Source: CAKSNH01 sp964422725 (GTDB lineage: Bacteria; Bacillota; Clostridia; UBA1381). From it: a stretch of 12,299 nucleotides of DNA. The DNA is taken from positions 1 through 12,299 of the forward strand of contig CAYRCC010000050.1 of assembly GCA_964422725.1 (NCBI GenBank), in the 5' to 3' direction. The notes beneath the pieces are model-generated. The model saw only the letters and a list, made by a program, of their open reading frames with translations, was not told the DNA's origin and ran no database searches. The position numbers and the translations under genes were made by a program. Of this stretch, positions 4,879-12,288 are shown in pieces (within the stretch, counting starts at the first letter, position 1; every line of letters starts with the position of its first letter).

Positions 4879-7842
4879 TTAGTCTCTTGGAATAATTACG
4901 AATACATCTGTAACATCATCTTCAACTGTCTTAACAAGAGCGTATGTGAACTCAGGTGTTTCTTCATCGTCCCAGTTAATAATTGTGTTGTTACCTTCAA
5001 TATCCTCAAGTTTTACAGACTTAGCAACGTTTGTCTTGATAACTGATGCAGCTGTACCAACTGACAATCTCTTATCCTTAGCATTGTTGAAGTCGTATAC
5101 ATATACGGCTACATCGCTTGCATAGTCAAGGTCGATTGGGTTGTACTCAACTGTAAGGTCATCGTTCTTAAGTTCTTCTGTATAAGTAACTCTGTTACCG
5201 CCTTCTTCAATTACTCTACCAAGAGTGATTGACTTAGAGCTTCTGTCAACGATAGGACCGAAGTACAATTCAACTTCGTCTTCCGGATCTGTCCAGCCTG
5301 ACGGAATTGAGAACAATCCATCTGCCCAATCGTCAATTGACTCTGTTCTTGCATAATCAATGTATGCTGTACCTGCACTGAAGATAACTACTACATCGTC
5401 TTCATCTTCGATAACGCCTGCAGCGTTTGTTGTGTAGATGATAACGTCACCCTTTGAAAGTTCGCCGTAGAACATATCTGTACCGTCTGCGCATACTGTC
5501 TGAATTTCATCACTGTCAGATGAGTAAAGAGCAATCTTATCGCAGTCATCGCCGTCTTCGTTAACACCCTGTGTTACCTTTTCAACAACAGCAAATCTTG
5601 TATCCTTTGTATAAGAACCTACACCGTCTGTGATAACGATGATACCATAGATACCGTCTTCCTTATCATATCCGTATGCCTTGTAGTCGTTGTCATCAGC
5701 CAAAGCCGAAACGCTTACTACGCTGAAGTCCTTACCGTCAACGCTGATCATAATTGTTGTATCGTCAAACTTCAATGAACCGATCTTGTCGTTCTTAGCT
5801 GTGTAGTTCTGGTCTGCACCGCCTGATGCGTTAAGAACCTTAACTTCTTTGATTTCGCCCTTAGAGTTTGTTTCGTATGTAACAACTCTGTCCATAGCCT
5901 CAGCATCTGTTGCTGTTGTACCGAAGTCAGCAAGAATATCTTCTGTTGCACCGTTCAAGTACTTGAATGTGTCAGCCATTACGAATGTCTTCTTAGTAGC
6001 TGTTGAATCATAAATAACAACTCTGTCTTCGTCAGCATCCGTGCTTGTGTAAGCTCTGCTTACAATACCGTACTTAACTGATGTAGAAAGCTTTTCGTAA
6101 TTTACAACCTTACCGAAAGCGTCAAGGTATGCAACATATGATGAACCAAGCTTCATACCCTTATCGTCATCGCTTTCAGAAACTTCTACCATTTCAGGAA
6201 TGTAGCTGTATGTTGTGCCGTCGATAGCAAGTTCTTCATCTTCTGTGTTTGTTTCTGTAACTTTACCTTCAACTACATCTCTTGAAACAAGAACTTCGTA
6301 GAAGTTAGAGTTTTCAAAACCTTCAACTACGTTGTAAGCAATGCTCAAAACGTCGTCTTCCTTAAGGTCTGTCCAAGCGATATCTTCGCCGTTCAATGTA
6401 AGTGAGAATGTCAAATCATCATCATCTTCATCAAACTCAACGTTAGCACCCTTGTAGCTGCCTACGCCTGTAACCGCATCAAAGAATACCTTACCGTTTG
6501 AATTCAAAGACTCAACAACTGCTGTTGCATAGTAAGATACAAATACTGCATCGTATCTGCCGTCTGTTGAGTTAGACTCAATGCTCGGAGTATCAACAAA
6601 TGTAACCTTACCTGTTGTGTTGTCCATAATGTATGTTTCAACATTAGCCTTTGTTACGTCAACTTCTACACCGTTTACATACAATGTATAGTCGTCGTCC
6701 AAGTAGTATCTTGATGACTTGCCTGACTTAGAGCTGTTAGCGTAGTACCAGAGCTGACCTCTGTCTTCGCCCAAATCTTCGTTGTCTTCACCTACACCGA
6801 AAGCATAGTCAAGAGCAACGTCTTTATCATACTTTTCATCGTCCCAAGCGTCAGCGTCAAGAGTTACTGTTGTGTTCTTGCCTGATGCAACACAGCTCAA
6901 GATAACAGGATCTTCGTTATCTGTAACCTTAACCATCAACTTAGAATATACATTCAAGTAATCAGCAACATTTGTGTCACCGATAAGCATCATCTCAGGA
7001 TACTCAGCTTCGTCTGACTTCTTCAAAACAACGTCTGAATTGTCATAGTTCTTTGTAACCTCGATCTGATATCTAACCTTGTCAGAATCAATTGTAGGGT
7101 TTGTTCTGTTTGTTTCAATTACACGACCTTCTACTTTGTAGATGTTGTGGTAATATGTAAGAACTGTTTCATAGTCGTTACCGTCTGTACCGTCCATGAT
7201 TACGTACTCAGGGTCTGTCGGGCTGTAAACCTTAAGAGCCAAGAGCGGAGTGTCGATAGCATTGTTGATAAGCTGTGCAACAACGCCTCTTGTAACAGCC
7301 TCGTCAGCAGCTACTGACTGAACGCCGTCTGTGATACCGATCTGCTTAGCAGTTGCGATATAACCTGTAGGGAAACCGCCGTTTGAGATACCCCAATCGC
7401 CGTATCCGATACCTGCAACAAGCATTTTAACAACCTGTGCATATGTTACGTTTGCTTCAGGAGCAAATGTACCGTCGCCCATACCGTTGATAAATGCTGC
7501 GGCACCTCTTGATGCTACATTAATGTAACCTGATGCCCAGTGATCTGCTGCAACGTCTGTAAAGTCTGTTGCACCGATTGAGCTCTTTGCTGCATTGTCC
7601 TGAGCCAAAGCTCTTACGATCATTGTAGCAACTTCTGCTCTTGTGATTTTGCCGTCCGGGTTAAATTTACCGTCGCCGTAACCCTCGACTACGTTGATAG
7701 CAGTAAGATTAGCAACTGCTTCAGCGTATGCTGCGTCAGCCGGAACGTCATCGTAAGTTGTTGCTGCCATAGCTGCAACAGAGCTTAGAGAAAGTGCCAA
7801 CGCAATAACAAATGAAATTACGCTTTTGAGATGTTTCTTCAT
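4879..7842 (-). CDS. Secreted S-layer-type protein with three N-terminal SLH domains
   Basis: 987 residues. A signal peptide covers residues 1-27 (basic MKKHLK, hydrophobic core, VAAMAA). Three SLH domains follow at about 28-80, 92-145 and 155-200, with the ITRAE motif (66-70) and its variants VTYAQ (132-136) and VTRGV (183-187). SLH domains bind secondary cell-wall polymer and hold the protein on the wall. The remaining 780 or so residues are rich in Asp, Glu, Val, Thr and Tyr with alternating beta-like patterns; I recognise no enzyme domain and no C-terminal anchor. AAGGAGG lies about 10 nt before ATG. Two strong promoters, a long leader and AT-richer, uniform codon use suggest very high expression, as expected of a main S-layer protein. 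No slp symbol is assigned because the C-terminal part is unrecognised. Confidence 0.93.
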   Translation of the reverse strand: MKKHLKSVISFVIALALSLSSVAAMAATTYDDVPADAAYAEAVANLTAINVVEGYGDGKFNPDGKITRAEVATMIVRALAQDNAAKSSIGATDFTDVAADHWASGYINVASRGAAAFINGMGDGTFAPEANVTYAQVVKMLVAGIGYGDWGISNGGFPTGYIATAKQIGITDGVQSVAADEAVTRGVVAQLINNAIDTPLLALKVYSPTDPEYVIMDGTDGNDYETVLTYYHNIYKVEGRVIETNRTNPTIDSDKVRYQIEVTKNYDNSDVVLKKSDEAEYPEMMLIGDTNVADYLNVYSKLMVKVTDNEDPVILSCVASGKNTTVTLDADAWDDEKYDKDVALDYAFGVGEDNEDLGEDRGQLWYYANSSKSGKSSRYYLDDDYTLYVNGVEVDVTKANVETYIMDNTTGKVTFVDTPSIESNSTDGRYDAVFVSYYATAVVESLNSNGKVFFDAVTGVGSYKGANVEFDEDDDDLTFSLTLNGEDIAWTDLKEDDVLSIAYNVVEGFENSNFYEVLVSRDVVEGKVTETNTEDEELAIDGTTYSYIPEMVEVSESDDDKGMKLGSSYVAYLDAFGKVVNYEKLSTSVKYGIVSRAYTSTDADEDRVVIYDSTATKKTFVMADTFKYLNGATEDILADFGTTATDAEAMDRVVTYETNSKGEIKEVKVLNASGGADQNYTAKNDKIGSLKFDDTTIMISVDGKDFSVVSVSALADDNDYKAYGYDKEDGIYGIIVITDGVGSYTKDTRFAVVEKVTQGVNEDGDDCDKIALYSSDSDEIQTVCADGTDMFYGELSKGDVIIYTTNAAGVIEDEDDVVVIFSAGTAYIDYARTESIDDWADGLFSIPSGWTDPEDEVELYFGPIVDRSSKSITLGRVIEEGGNRVTYTEELKNDDLTVEYNPIDLDYASDVAVYVYDFNNAKDKRLSVGTAASVIKTNVAKSVKLEDIEGNNTIINWDDEETPEFTYALVKTVEDDVTDVFVIIPRD

Positions 7843-7958
7843 ACTCTCAAATCCTCCTTGATATTATTTGAAAGGGTCTGCCTGTCTGTATCCGGATAAA
7901 ACCCCTTTCCGATTTTAACCGGATTTGATTGTCAAAGACTGTGCCGTCTTTAACTTAC
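7843..7958 (-). other. 5' leader of the SLH-protein mRNA
   Basis: From the proximal promoter the leader is about 115 nt. It can form AAAGAC-GGCACA-GTCTTT (7934-7951) and a longer stem closed by ATCCGG/CCGGAT. Long stable leaders are known for S-layer mRNAs in other bacteria. No riboswitch core was recognised. Confidence 0.45.
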
Positions 7959-7964
7959 GCACTG

Positions 7965-7994
7965 ATTATAACACGCACCTCGGCTATAAGTCAA
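7965..7994 (-). promoter_or_regulatory. Proximal promoter (P2) of the SLH-protein gene
   Basis: On the - strand: TTGACT (7994-7989), an 18-bp spacer, then TATAAT (7970-7965), preceded by TGT, which makes an extended -10. It lies about 120 bases before the start codon. Confidence 0.8.
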
Positions 7995-8126
7995 TGCACT
8001 TTCGGCAGATGTAACGAAACTGTAAAAATCCTGTTATACAAGGCGTTTCAAGTGAAATACGTGTAAAACAGCTGTAACAATACCGTCCAAGTGCCGCAGC
8101 ATGTCGGTTAAAACACGCTATATTCA

Positions 8127-8155
8127 ATTTTAACCCTTAAAACCGAATATGTCAA
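8127..8155 (-). promoter_or_regulatory. Distal promoter (P1) of the SLH-protein gene
   Basis: On the - strand: TTGACA (8155-8150), a 17-bp spacer, then TAAAAT (8132-8127). It is a near-perfect SigA promoter and would give a leader of about 280 nt that reads through P2. It lies 85 bases after the metY stop, so it also separates the S-layer gene from metY. Confidence 0.75.
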
Positions 8156-8239
8156 TACTTTTTTCCGAAAGTTATACAAAATTCACAATTTGTAATGTTA
8201 AGCGCACCGAACCGGCCGCCGCACATTACAGGCTTTCGG

Positions 8240-9508
8240 TTATTTACGGCTGAGTGCCTGATTTAAATCTTCTATAATATCGTCCGCGTTTTCTATGCCG
8301 ACGCTCAGGCGTATCATACCCGAATCAATGCCGCACTCGGCAAGCTGTCTGTCGTTCATCTGGCGGTGTGTGGAGCTTGCCGGATGCAGAACGCTTGTTC
8401 TTGCGTCCGCAACGTGGGTTACTATTGCGATGAATTTAAGGCTGTCAAGCAGTTTTTCCGCCGCCTCTCTGCCGCCGTCGACCGCAAACGAGATAACTCC
8501 GCTCGCACCGCCGGAAAGGTATTTGTCGGCAAGCGCTTTATGCTTATCACCGTCAAGACCCGGATATTTTACCCATTTGATTCGGCTGTCGTTTTGCAGA
8601 TATTGCGCGACCTTGAGTGCGTTTTCGCTGTGGCGCGCAATGCGCAGATGCAGCGTTTCCAGACCGAGATTCAGCAAAAACGCGTTCTGCGGCGACGGCG
8701 CACTGCCCATATCCCTCATAAGCTGTACTCTTGCTTTTGCGATAAATGCCGCTTTGCCGAAATGCTCTGTGTAAACTATGCCGTGGTAGGACTCGTCGGG
8801 AGTGGTAAGCTCAGGGAAATTGCCCGATGCCGCCCAGTCAAAATTACCGCTGTCGACTATTACGCCGCCGAGCGACACTGCGTGGCCGTCCATATATTTT
8901 GATGTGGAATGAATTACTATGTCCGCGCCGTAATCGAACGGTCTGCACAGGCAAGGTGTGGCAAACGTATTGTCCACTATAAGCGGCACACCGTGCGAAT
9001 GTGCGATTTTTGCGAATTTTTCTATATCCAGCACCACGAGTGCGGGATTTGCGATAGTTTCGCCGAGCATTGCTTTTGTGTTCGGACGAAACGCCTTTGA
9101 GATTTGTTCCTCGTCCGCGTCAGGGTCAACGAATGTTGTTTCTATGCCGAACTTTTTCAGTGTAACCGCGAGCAGATTGAATGTACCGCCGTATACGGTA
9201 GCGGAGCATACTATGTGGTCACCGGCGCGGCATATGTTCATAACCGTCATTGTGGTTGCGGCTTGTCCCGATGCCGTCATCATTGCGCCGACACCGCCCT
9301 CAAGAGCGGAAATTTTCTCCTCGACAAAGCCGACTGTCGGGTTTGCCAGACGGGTGTAGAAGTAGCCGTCCTCCTCAAGGTCGAACAGTTTTCCCATATA
9401 CGCGCTCGATTCGTATTTAAATGTAGTGCTTTGATAAATCGGAATAACTCTCGCCTCTCCGTTTTTAGGGTTATAACCCTCCTGTACGCATTGTGTTTCT
9501 ATACGCAT
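8240..9508 (-). CDS. metY: O-acetylhomoserine sulfhydrylase / aminocarboxypropyltransferase (PLP-dependent)
   Basis: 422 residues, the usual length for this branch of the Cys/Met-metabolism PLP family. The enzyme makes homocysteine from O-acetylhomoserine and sulfide (or a methylated thiol) in cytoplasmic methionine synthesis. Seen: YTRLANPT (51-58), which in the family contacts PLP phosphate from the next subunit; SGQAA (80-84); VDNTFATP (178-185) with the PLP-ring Asp179; and HSTSKYMDGH (200-209) with Lys204 as the Schiff-base lysine. ATG has GGGAGG 8 nt upstream. A near-consensus promoter lies at 9543-9571. No clear terminator follows, only a weak imperfect CCGAA...TTCGG stem. There are no other sulfur genes nearby and no SAM riboswitch in the short leader. 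Close relatives such as cystathionine gamma-synthase and methionine gamma-lyase are possible, but the N-terminal pattern and length favour MetY. Confidence 0.92.
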   Translation of the reverse strand: MRIETQCVQEGYNPKNGEARVIPIYQSTTFKYESSAYMGKLFDLEEDGYFYTRLANPTVGFVEEKISALEGGVGAMMTASGQAATTMTVMNICRAGDHIVCSATVYGGTFNLLAVTLKKFGIETTFVDPDADEEQISKAFRPNTKAMLGETIANPALVVLDIEKFAKIAHSHGVPLIVDNTFATPCLCRPFDYGADIVIHSTSKYMDGHAVSLGGVIVDSGNFDWAASGNFPELTTPDESYHGIVYTEHFGKAAFIAKARVQLMRDMGSAPSPQNAFLLNLGLETLHLRIARHSENALKVAQYLQNDSRIKWVKYPGLDGDKHKALADKYLSGGASGVISFAVDGGREAAEKLLDSLKFIAIVTHVADARTSVLHPASSTHRQMNDRQLAECGIDSGMIRLSVGIENADDIIEDLNQALSRK

Positions 9509-9542
9509 TGATTAATCCTCCCGATATTTATATTTGTTTTTA

Positions 9543-9571
9543 ATTTTACACCAATAAGCACCGCCTGTCAA
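9543..9571 (-). promoter_or_regulatory. SigA promoter of metY
   Basis: On the - strand: TTGACA (9571-9566), a 17-bp spacer, then TAAAAT (9548-9543). The predicted leader is about 30 nt, leaving no room for a riboswitch. The promoter lies just outside the repeat island that begins near 9596. Confidence 0.85.
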
Positions 9572-9595
9572 TACGCCCTGCCGGGTTTTTGGGGT

Positions 9596-9638
9596 AAAGG
9601 GGCGTTGCCCCTTTGGAAAACAAGGGTAACACCCTTGT
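9596..9638. repeat. Two adjacent short hairpins
   Basis: AAAGGGGC-GTT-GCCCCTTT (9596-9614) is followed by ACAAGGGT-AAC-ACCCTTGT (9620-9638), both perfect stems with 3-nt loops. They mark the metY-side edge of the island. Confidence 0.7.
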
Positions 9639-9656
9639 TAATCGAACCGCCGACGG

Positions 9657-9866
9657 TTTGCGCAAGCGCGAAAAAGCTGCTGCGCCAAGAGGGGTTGAGG
9701 GTATGCCGTCGCTGACGTTGTAATAACCGCTGACGTTCGGTAAAATCCGCGGTTGCATAAACATACCGCGTTCAGAACGGCACAAAATTTGCGAGCTCAG
9801 GCATAAAGCAAATTTTGCCGATTACCTGACGGAATATCCTCGTATTGAGCTTTTTCGCAAAAAGGG
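9657..9866 (+). repeat. 191-nt structured repeat element, copy 2 (possible structured RNA)
   Basis: Gap-free match to 3261-3470. The closing helix is unchanged: GCGAAAAAGCT (9668-9678) with AGCTTTTTCGC (9848-9858). The internal stem reads AAAATTTGC paired with GCAAATTTT; two adjacent base pairs differ from copy 1 (C-G to T-A and A-T to G-C), and both arms change together. Loop positions differ without such pairing. The 5' local stem is weakened here to GCGCG/TGCGC with one wobble. No gene or promoter was found within it. Confidence 0.7.
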
Positions 9867-9869
9867 TTT

Positions 9870-9889
9870 CCAAAGGGGTTACCCTTTGG
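9870..9889. repeat. Short palindrome after the 191-nt element
   Basis: CCAAAGGG-GTTA-CCCTTTGG is a perfect 8-bp stem. In copy 1 the same place, just beyond the closing helix, holds a different palindrome (3478-3494). Confidence 0.6.
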
Positions 9890-9899
9890 TTTGCTTTTG

Positions 9900-9987
9900 G
9901 ACACTTTTGTCAAACGACAAAAGTGTCACAGGGATAGCAGTTGATTTATGATAATGAATTGTCCTACTAAGGGGCGGTAGCCCCTTA
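9900..9987 (+). repeat. Hairpin / GGATAGCAG / palindrome module, copy D
   Basis: GACACTTTTGTC-AAAC-GACAAAAGTGTC (9900-9927), GGATAGCAG (9932-9940), a 27-nt spacer with AATGAATTGT, then TAAGGGGC-GGTA-GCCCCTTA (9968-9987). The outer hairpin bases differ from the other copies (GAC in place of CTT), with the matching change on the other arm, so all 12 pairs are kept. The extension with AAGCGCAAGC (about 10005-10014) matches copy E. Confidence 0.8.
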
Positions 9988-10063
9988 CCGCTTATTTCAG
10001 CCAAGCGCAAGCTTATTTTCCGCCTCTTATTACCACAGTTGCGGTGACCGCCAAAAAGGGTTT

Positions 10064-10105
10064 GCAAAGGGGTTGCCCCTTTGCGGTAAGGGGCGTTGCC
10101 CCTTA
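10064..10105 (-). terminator. Twin palindromes at the 3' end of the LtaS-like gene, probable terminator
   Basis: On the - strand TAAGGGGC-AAC-GCCCCTTA (10105-10087) is followed at once by GCAAAGGGG-CAA-CCCCTTTGC (10084-10064) and then AAACCCTTTTT. The first palindrome begins at the stop codon itself: its TAA is the stop (10105-10103). The U-tract is short and set off by a few bases, so termination is likely but may be leaky. Confidence 0.6.
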
Positions 10106-11914
10106 TTGCTTCGTGTACTCCCTCATAAAATAATACTGCAGTTTCCTGTAATCGTCCAAAAGCGCGCTCACACTCTGCTCGTCCGTCATTTCGCCGCCGC
10201 TGACGATAAAATGCGGTGAAATAATCTCCGCCTGCTCTCTTGCCTCGTCGGTAAACGCAAAAAATCCGCCCGGATTCACATTCATATATTTAAACATCAC
10301 GCTTGCCAAATAATTCGATGATATATCTCCGCCGTACCCCGACAGCACCTCGCCGCCCTGTGCATTTATCATATCCTTTGCCGCGGAATTTGAACATATT
10401 AAATACGGCGTGGTGTATCTGCGTTTTACTCCGTCAGCCGTATCCGCGCTCACATCATAGCCGAGCGCACTCAAACCCTTTTGCTCCGAATCGAAAAACG
10501 GCAGATGGTCGCCGAAAAACACTATAACCGTCGGTTCGGACAGTGTTTCGGAAAATTCTTTCAAATCACACAAAAGCTTTGCCGCATCACGCACGCCGCG
10601 CATATAGTTGTTGAGCGTGTAATACAGCTCGTCGCTCACGCCGTCGGGCCGCTCTATGAAAACCTCATCACCGAGCTCGTCGTCAATATACGGGCCGTGG
10701 TTTTGTATTGTGACTGTAAAATTGAAATAGCCTTTGTCGGGATTTTCGGACAAATGCTTTTTGTAATCGTCTATTATCAGCTTGGTTGTTTCGCTGTCGG
10801 CTGTGTAATAATTCACCGTTTCCGGCTTGAAATCGAGGTCCTCGTAAAACAGCTCGCTGTCAAAACCCATTCTGTTGTATACACTGCGCCGATTGTAGAA
10901 CCATTCGTGTCCCGGGTGTATTGCGCTCGTCGCATAACCTCTGCCGCCGAAAAATCTCGGCAGTGCGTACATATCTTTTGTGACGTGCGTTTTGTACACT
11001 ACCGGCATTTTCCTGTCAATCAGCGAAATGTTCATACCCGTCAGAAATTCAAATTCTGTCGATGCCGTACTTCCGGCAAACCCCGGCACTATCAGTCCGC
11101 CGTAATACGCCTCTTTTTTCAGCTCGTTGTAGTCTTTCAGCGGATTGATTTTAAACTTTACGTTTTCGCCGACCTGGGGGTCAAAAAAAGCCTCGCTCAT
11201 AACGGCTATTACATTCGGCATTTTGCCCTCACCGGCGGTGTAAGAGGCGGCTTTTTCGGCGGCGGCGGTGCTGTCGTAGCCGTCCGGCGGCGGATATGTG
11301 CCGCTGTTCATACTTATAAGGAAAGAATAAATAAAGCCTTTTTCGCGGATAACCTCGCCGTCGTTGAACTTTTTCGATTCGGATATATATATACCGTCGT
11401 AAAAATCTTTATTTGCGTATATTGTTTTGTACGACACAAAAGCCAGTACCACCGCAAGCAAAAGCAGCGGTATGCGGAATTTCAGCGGTGTTTTTTCGCA
11501 TTTCACCTTTGTACAAACCCAAATCGCGCCGCCGACAAATATCAGCAGTGCAAGCACTATTTCTATATGCACGGCTATTGTGTAGTTCTGTGTGATATTG
11601 AGTGCTTCCGTTGCAAGCATTATGTCAATCGGACGAAACGGTTCAGACAGAAAATACAGCTTGTAATGGTTCACCGCAAGCATAAGCAGATGAACCGCGC
11701 CCACGCTTATATACGCCGCCCACGCGCGGTTTGTGACAAGGTACAAAATCAGCATAAGCAGAAATATCGGGATAATGTTACACCATGTAACAAGCGGATT
11801 TCTTATATAGCTGAAAATTTCAAGCTGTGCCGCCATCTGCATAGCCATACTTATGCACGACAAAAACGCTATAAGCATCAGTGTATGCGGAAATTTCAGG
11901 TTGAAAACCGGCAT
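10103..11914 (-). CDS. LtaS-like lipoteichoic acid synthase / sulfatase-fold phosphoglycerol transferase
   Basis: 603 residues from ATG 11914. LtaS enzymes polymerise glycerol phosphate from phosphatidylglycerol onto a glycolipid anchor outside the membrane. Five hydrophobic segments (about 12-30, 42-61, 64-82, 115-135, 144-162) precede an extracellular sulfatase-type domain from about 233 on. Candidate metal and catalytic residues match the family: Glu241 in VMSEAF, Thr283 in GSTASTEFEFLTG as the nucleophile, the WFYNRRSVYNRMGFD block, His406 in IQNHGPY and Asp469-His470 in FGDHLPF. The start is uncertain. The frame stays open to 12124, but that would run through a repeat and the likely promoter. 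AAAGGA (11974-11969) has no ATG/GTG/TTG at a good distance, only ATT at 11959; TTG 11977 is another choice. Related substrates (other polymer phosphoglycerol transfer) are possible, so no symbol is given. Confidence 0.92.
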   Translation of the reverse strand: MPVFNLKFPHTLMLIAFLSCISMAMQMAAQLEIFSYIRNPLVTWCNIIPIFLLMLILYLVTNRAWAAYISVGAVHLLMLAVNHYKLYFLSEPFRPIDIMLATEALNITQNYTIAVHIEIVLALLIFVGGAIWVCTKVKCEKTPLKFRIPLLLLAVVLAFVSYKTIYANKDFYDGIYISESKKFNDGEVIREKGFIYSFLISMNSGTYPPPDGYDSTAAAEKAASYTAGEGKMPNVIAVMSEAFFDPQVGENVKFKINPLKDYNELKKEAYYGGLIVPGFAGSTASTEFEFLTGMNISLIDRKMPVVYKTHVTKDMYALPRFFGGRGYATSAIHPGHEWFYNRRSVYNRMGFDSELFYEDLDFKPETVNYYTADSETTKLIIDDYKKHLSENPDKGYFNFTVTIQNHGPYIDDELGDEVFIERPDGVSDELYYTLNNYMRGVRDAAKLLCDLKEFSETLSEPTVIVFFGDHLPFFDSEQKGLSALGYDVSADTADGVKRRYTTPYLICSNSAAKDMINAQGGEVLSGYGGDISSNYLASVMFKYMNVNPGGFFAFTDEAREQAEIISPHFIVSGGEMTDEQSVSALLDDYRKLQYYFMREYTKQ

Positions 11915-11980
11915 CTCCGACAGTTTCTTTCTTATATTAATGTTGGTATGTGTATTAATGGTAATCAGTCCTTTCAAATG

Positions 11981-12028
11981 CAGTTTAACACCAATACACA
12001 GTTTAACACAAAACCGAGTTAAAAACAA
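11981..12028 (-). promoter_or_regulatory. Candidate promoter region of the LtaS-like gene with an 11-bp direct repeat
   Basis: CAGTTTAACAC occurs at 11981-11991 and 11999-12009, 18 bp apart. On the - strand each copy supplies TAAACT as a possible -10: one with TTGTTT 17 bp upstream (12028-12023), the other with TTGTGT 18 bp upstream (12011-12006). Both -35 boxes are weak. The repeat could be two overlapping promoters or a binding site for a regulator. Confidence 0.45.
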
Positions 12029-12063
12029 GCAAAAACGTGTTGGATTTATTGGTTTTTTGGCAG

Positions 12064-12083
12064 TAAGGGGCGGCAGCCCCTTA
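12064..12083. repeat. AAGGGGC palindrome
   Basis: TAAGGGGC-GGCA-GCCCCTTA, a perfect 8-bp stem with a 4-nt loop, lies upstream of the LtaS-like gene and begins the last repeat island. Confidence 0.7.
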
Positions 12084-12084
12084 T

Positions 12085-12178
12085 TGCGGTAACCGCAGAT
12101 TTGGGGCAAATACCGCTTGCGCAAAGTGCAAGCGGTTCGGTTGACAAGGGTAGAGCCTTTGTCAACCGTTATTTTTTT
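12085..12178 (+). repeat. Three successive hairpins, the last followed by a T-run
   Basis: TGCGG-TAA-CCGCA (12085-12097), ACCGCTTGC-GCAAAGT-GCAAGCGGT (12112-12136) and a 13-bp stem CGGTTGACAAGGG...CCTTTGTCAACCG (12138-12168, one wobble). The last is followed by TTATTTTTTT (to 12178), which looks like a + strand rho-independent terminator. No + strand gene is upstream of it here. GGTAACCGC, GGTTGACAA and TTGCGCAA are shared with 3220-3268. Confidence 0.55.
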
Positions 12179-12200
12179 GGTGGTTATCGTTATTCAGCAG

Positions 12201-12288
12201 TAAGGGGCGTTGCCCCTTAGGAAAACAATTCATTATTATAACATTTCTGCTATCCTCACTTACTTTTGCCAACAGCGGCAAAAGTAAG
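12201..12288 (-). repeat. Hairpin / GGATAGCAG / palindrome module, copy C
   Basis: TAAGGGGC-GTT-GCCCCTTA (12201-12219), a 27-nt spacer, CTGCTATCC (12247-12255), then CTTACTTTTGCC-AACAGC-GGCAAAAGTAAG (12259-12288). The last bases of the window (AAAAACGCCG) match the complement of copy A at 152-162, so a TIR element probably continues beyond the right edge. Confidence 0.8.

Noticed and set aside
8053..8121. 22-codon frame in the distal leader of the SLH-protein gene as a leader peptide
   Set aside because: There is no ribosome binding site before its ATG and no run of regulatory codons, so nothing separates it from chance.
9509..9542. SAM riboswitch controlling metY
   Set aside because: The predicted leader is about 30 nt, too short for any known SAM riboswitch.
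9546..9785. 79-codon - strand frame upstream of metY
   Set aside because: It covers the metY promoter and half of the 191-nt repeat; the matching region of the other copy does not keep the frame as a gene.
10481..12022. Long + strand open frame of 513 codons opposite the LtaS-like gene
   Set aside because: It is antisense to a clearly conserved enzyme, has no credible start site and has a composition (many Arg, His, Cys, Phe) typical of a shadow frame.
12060..12124. N-terminal extension of the LtaS-like protein to position 12124
   Set aside because: It would translate the repeat palindrome at 12064-12083 and the likely promoter, and adds no membrane or family feature.
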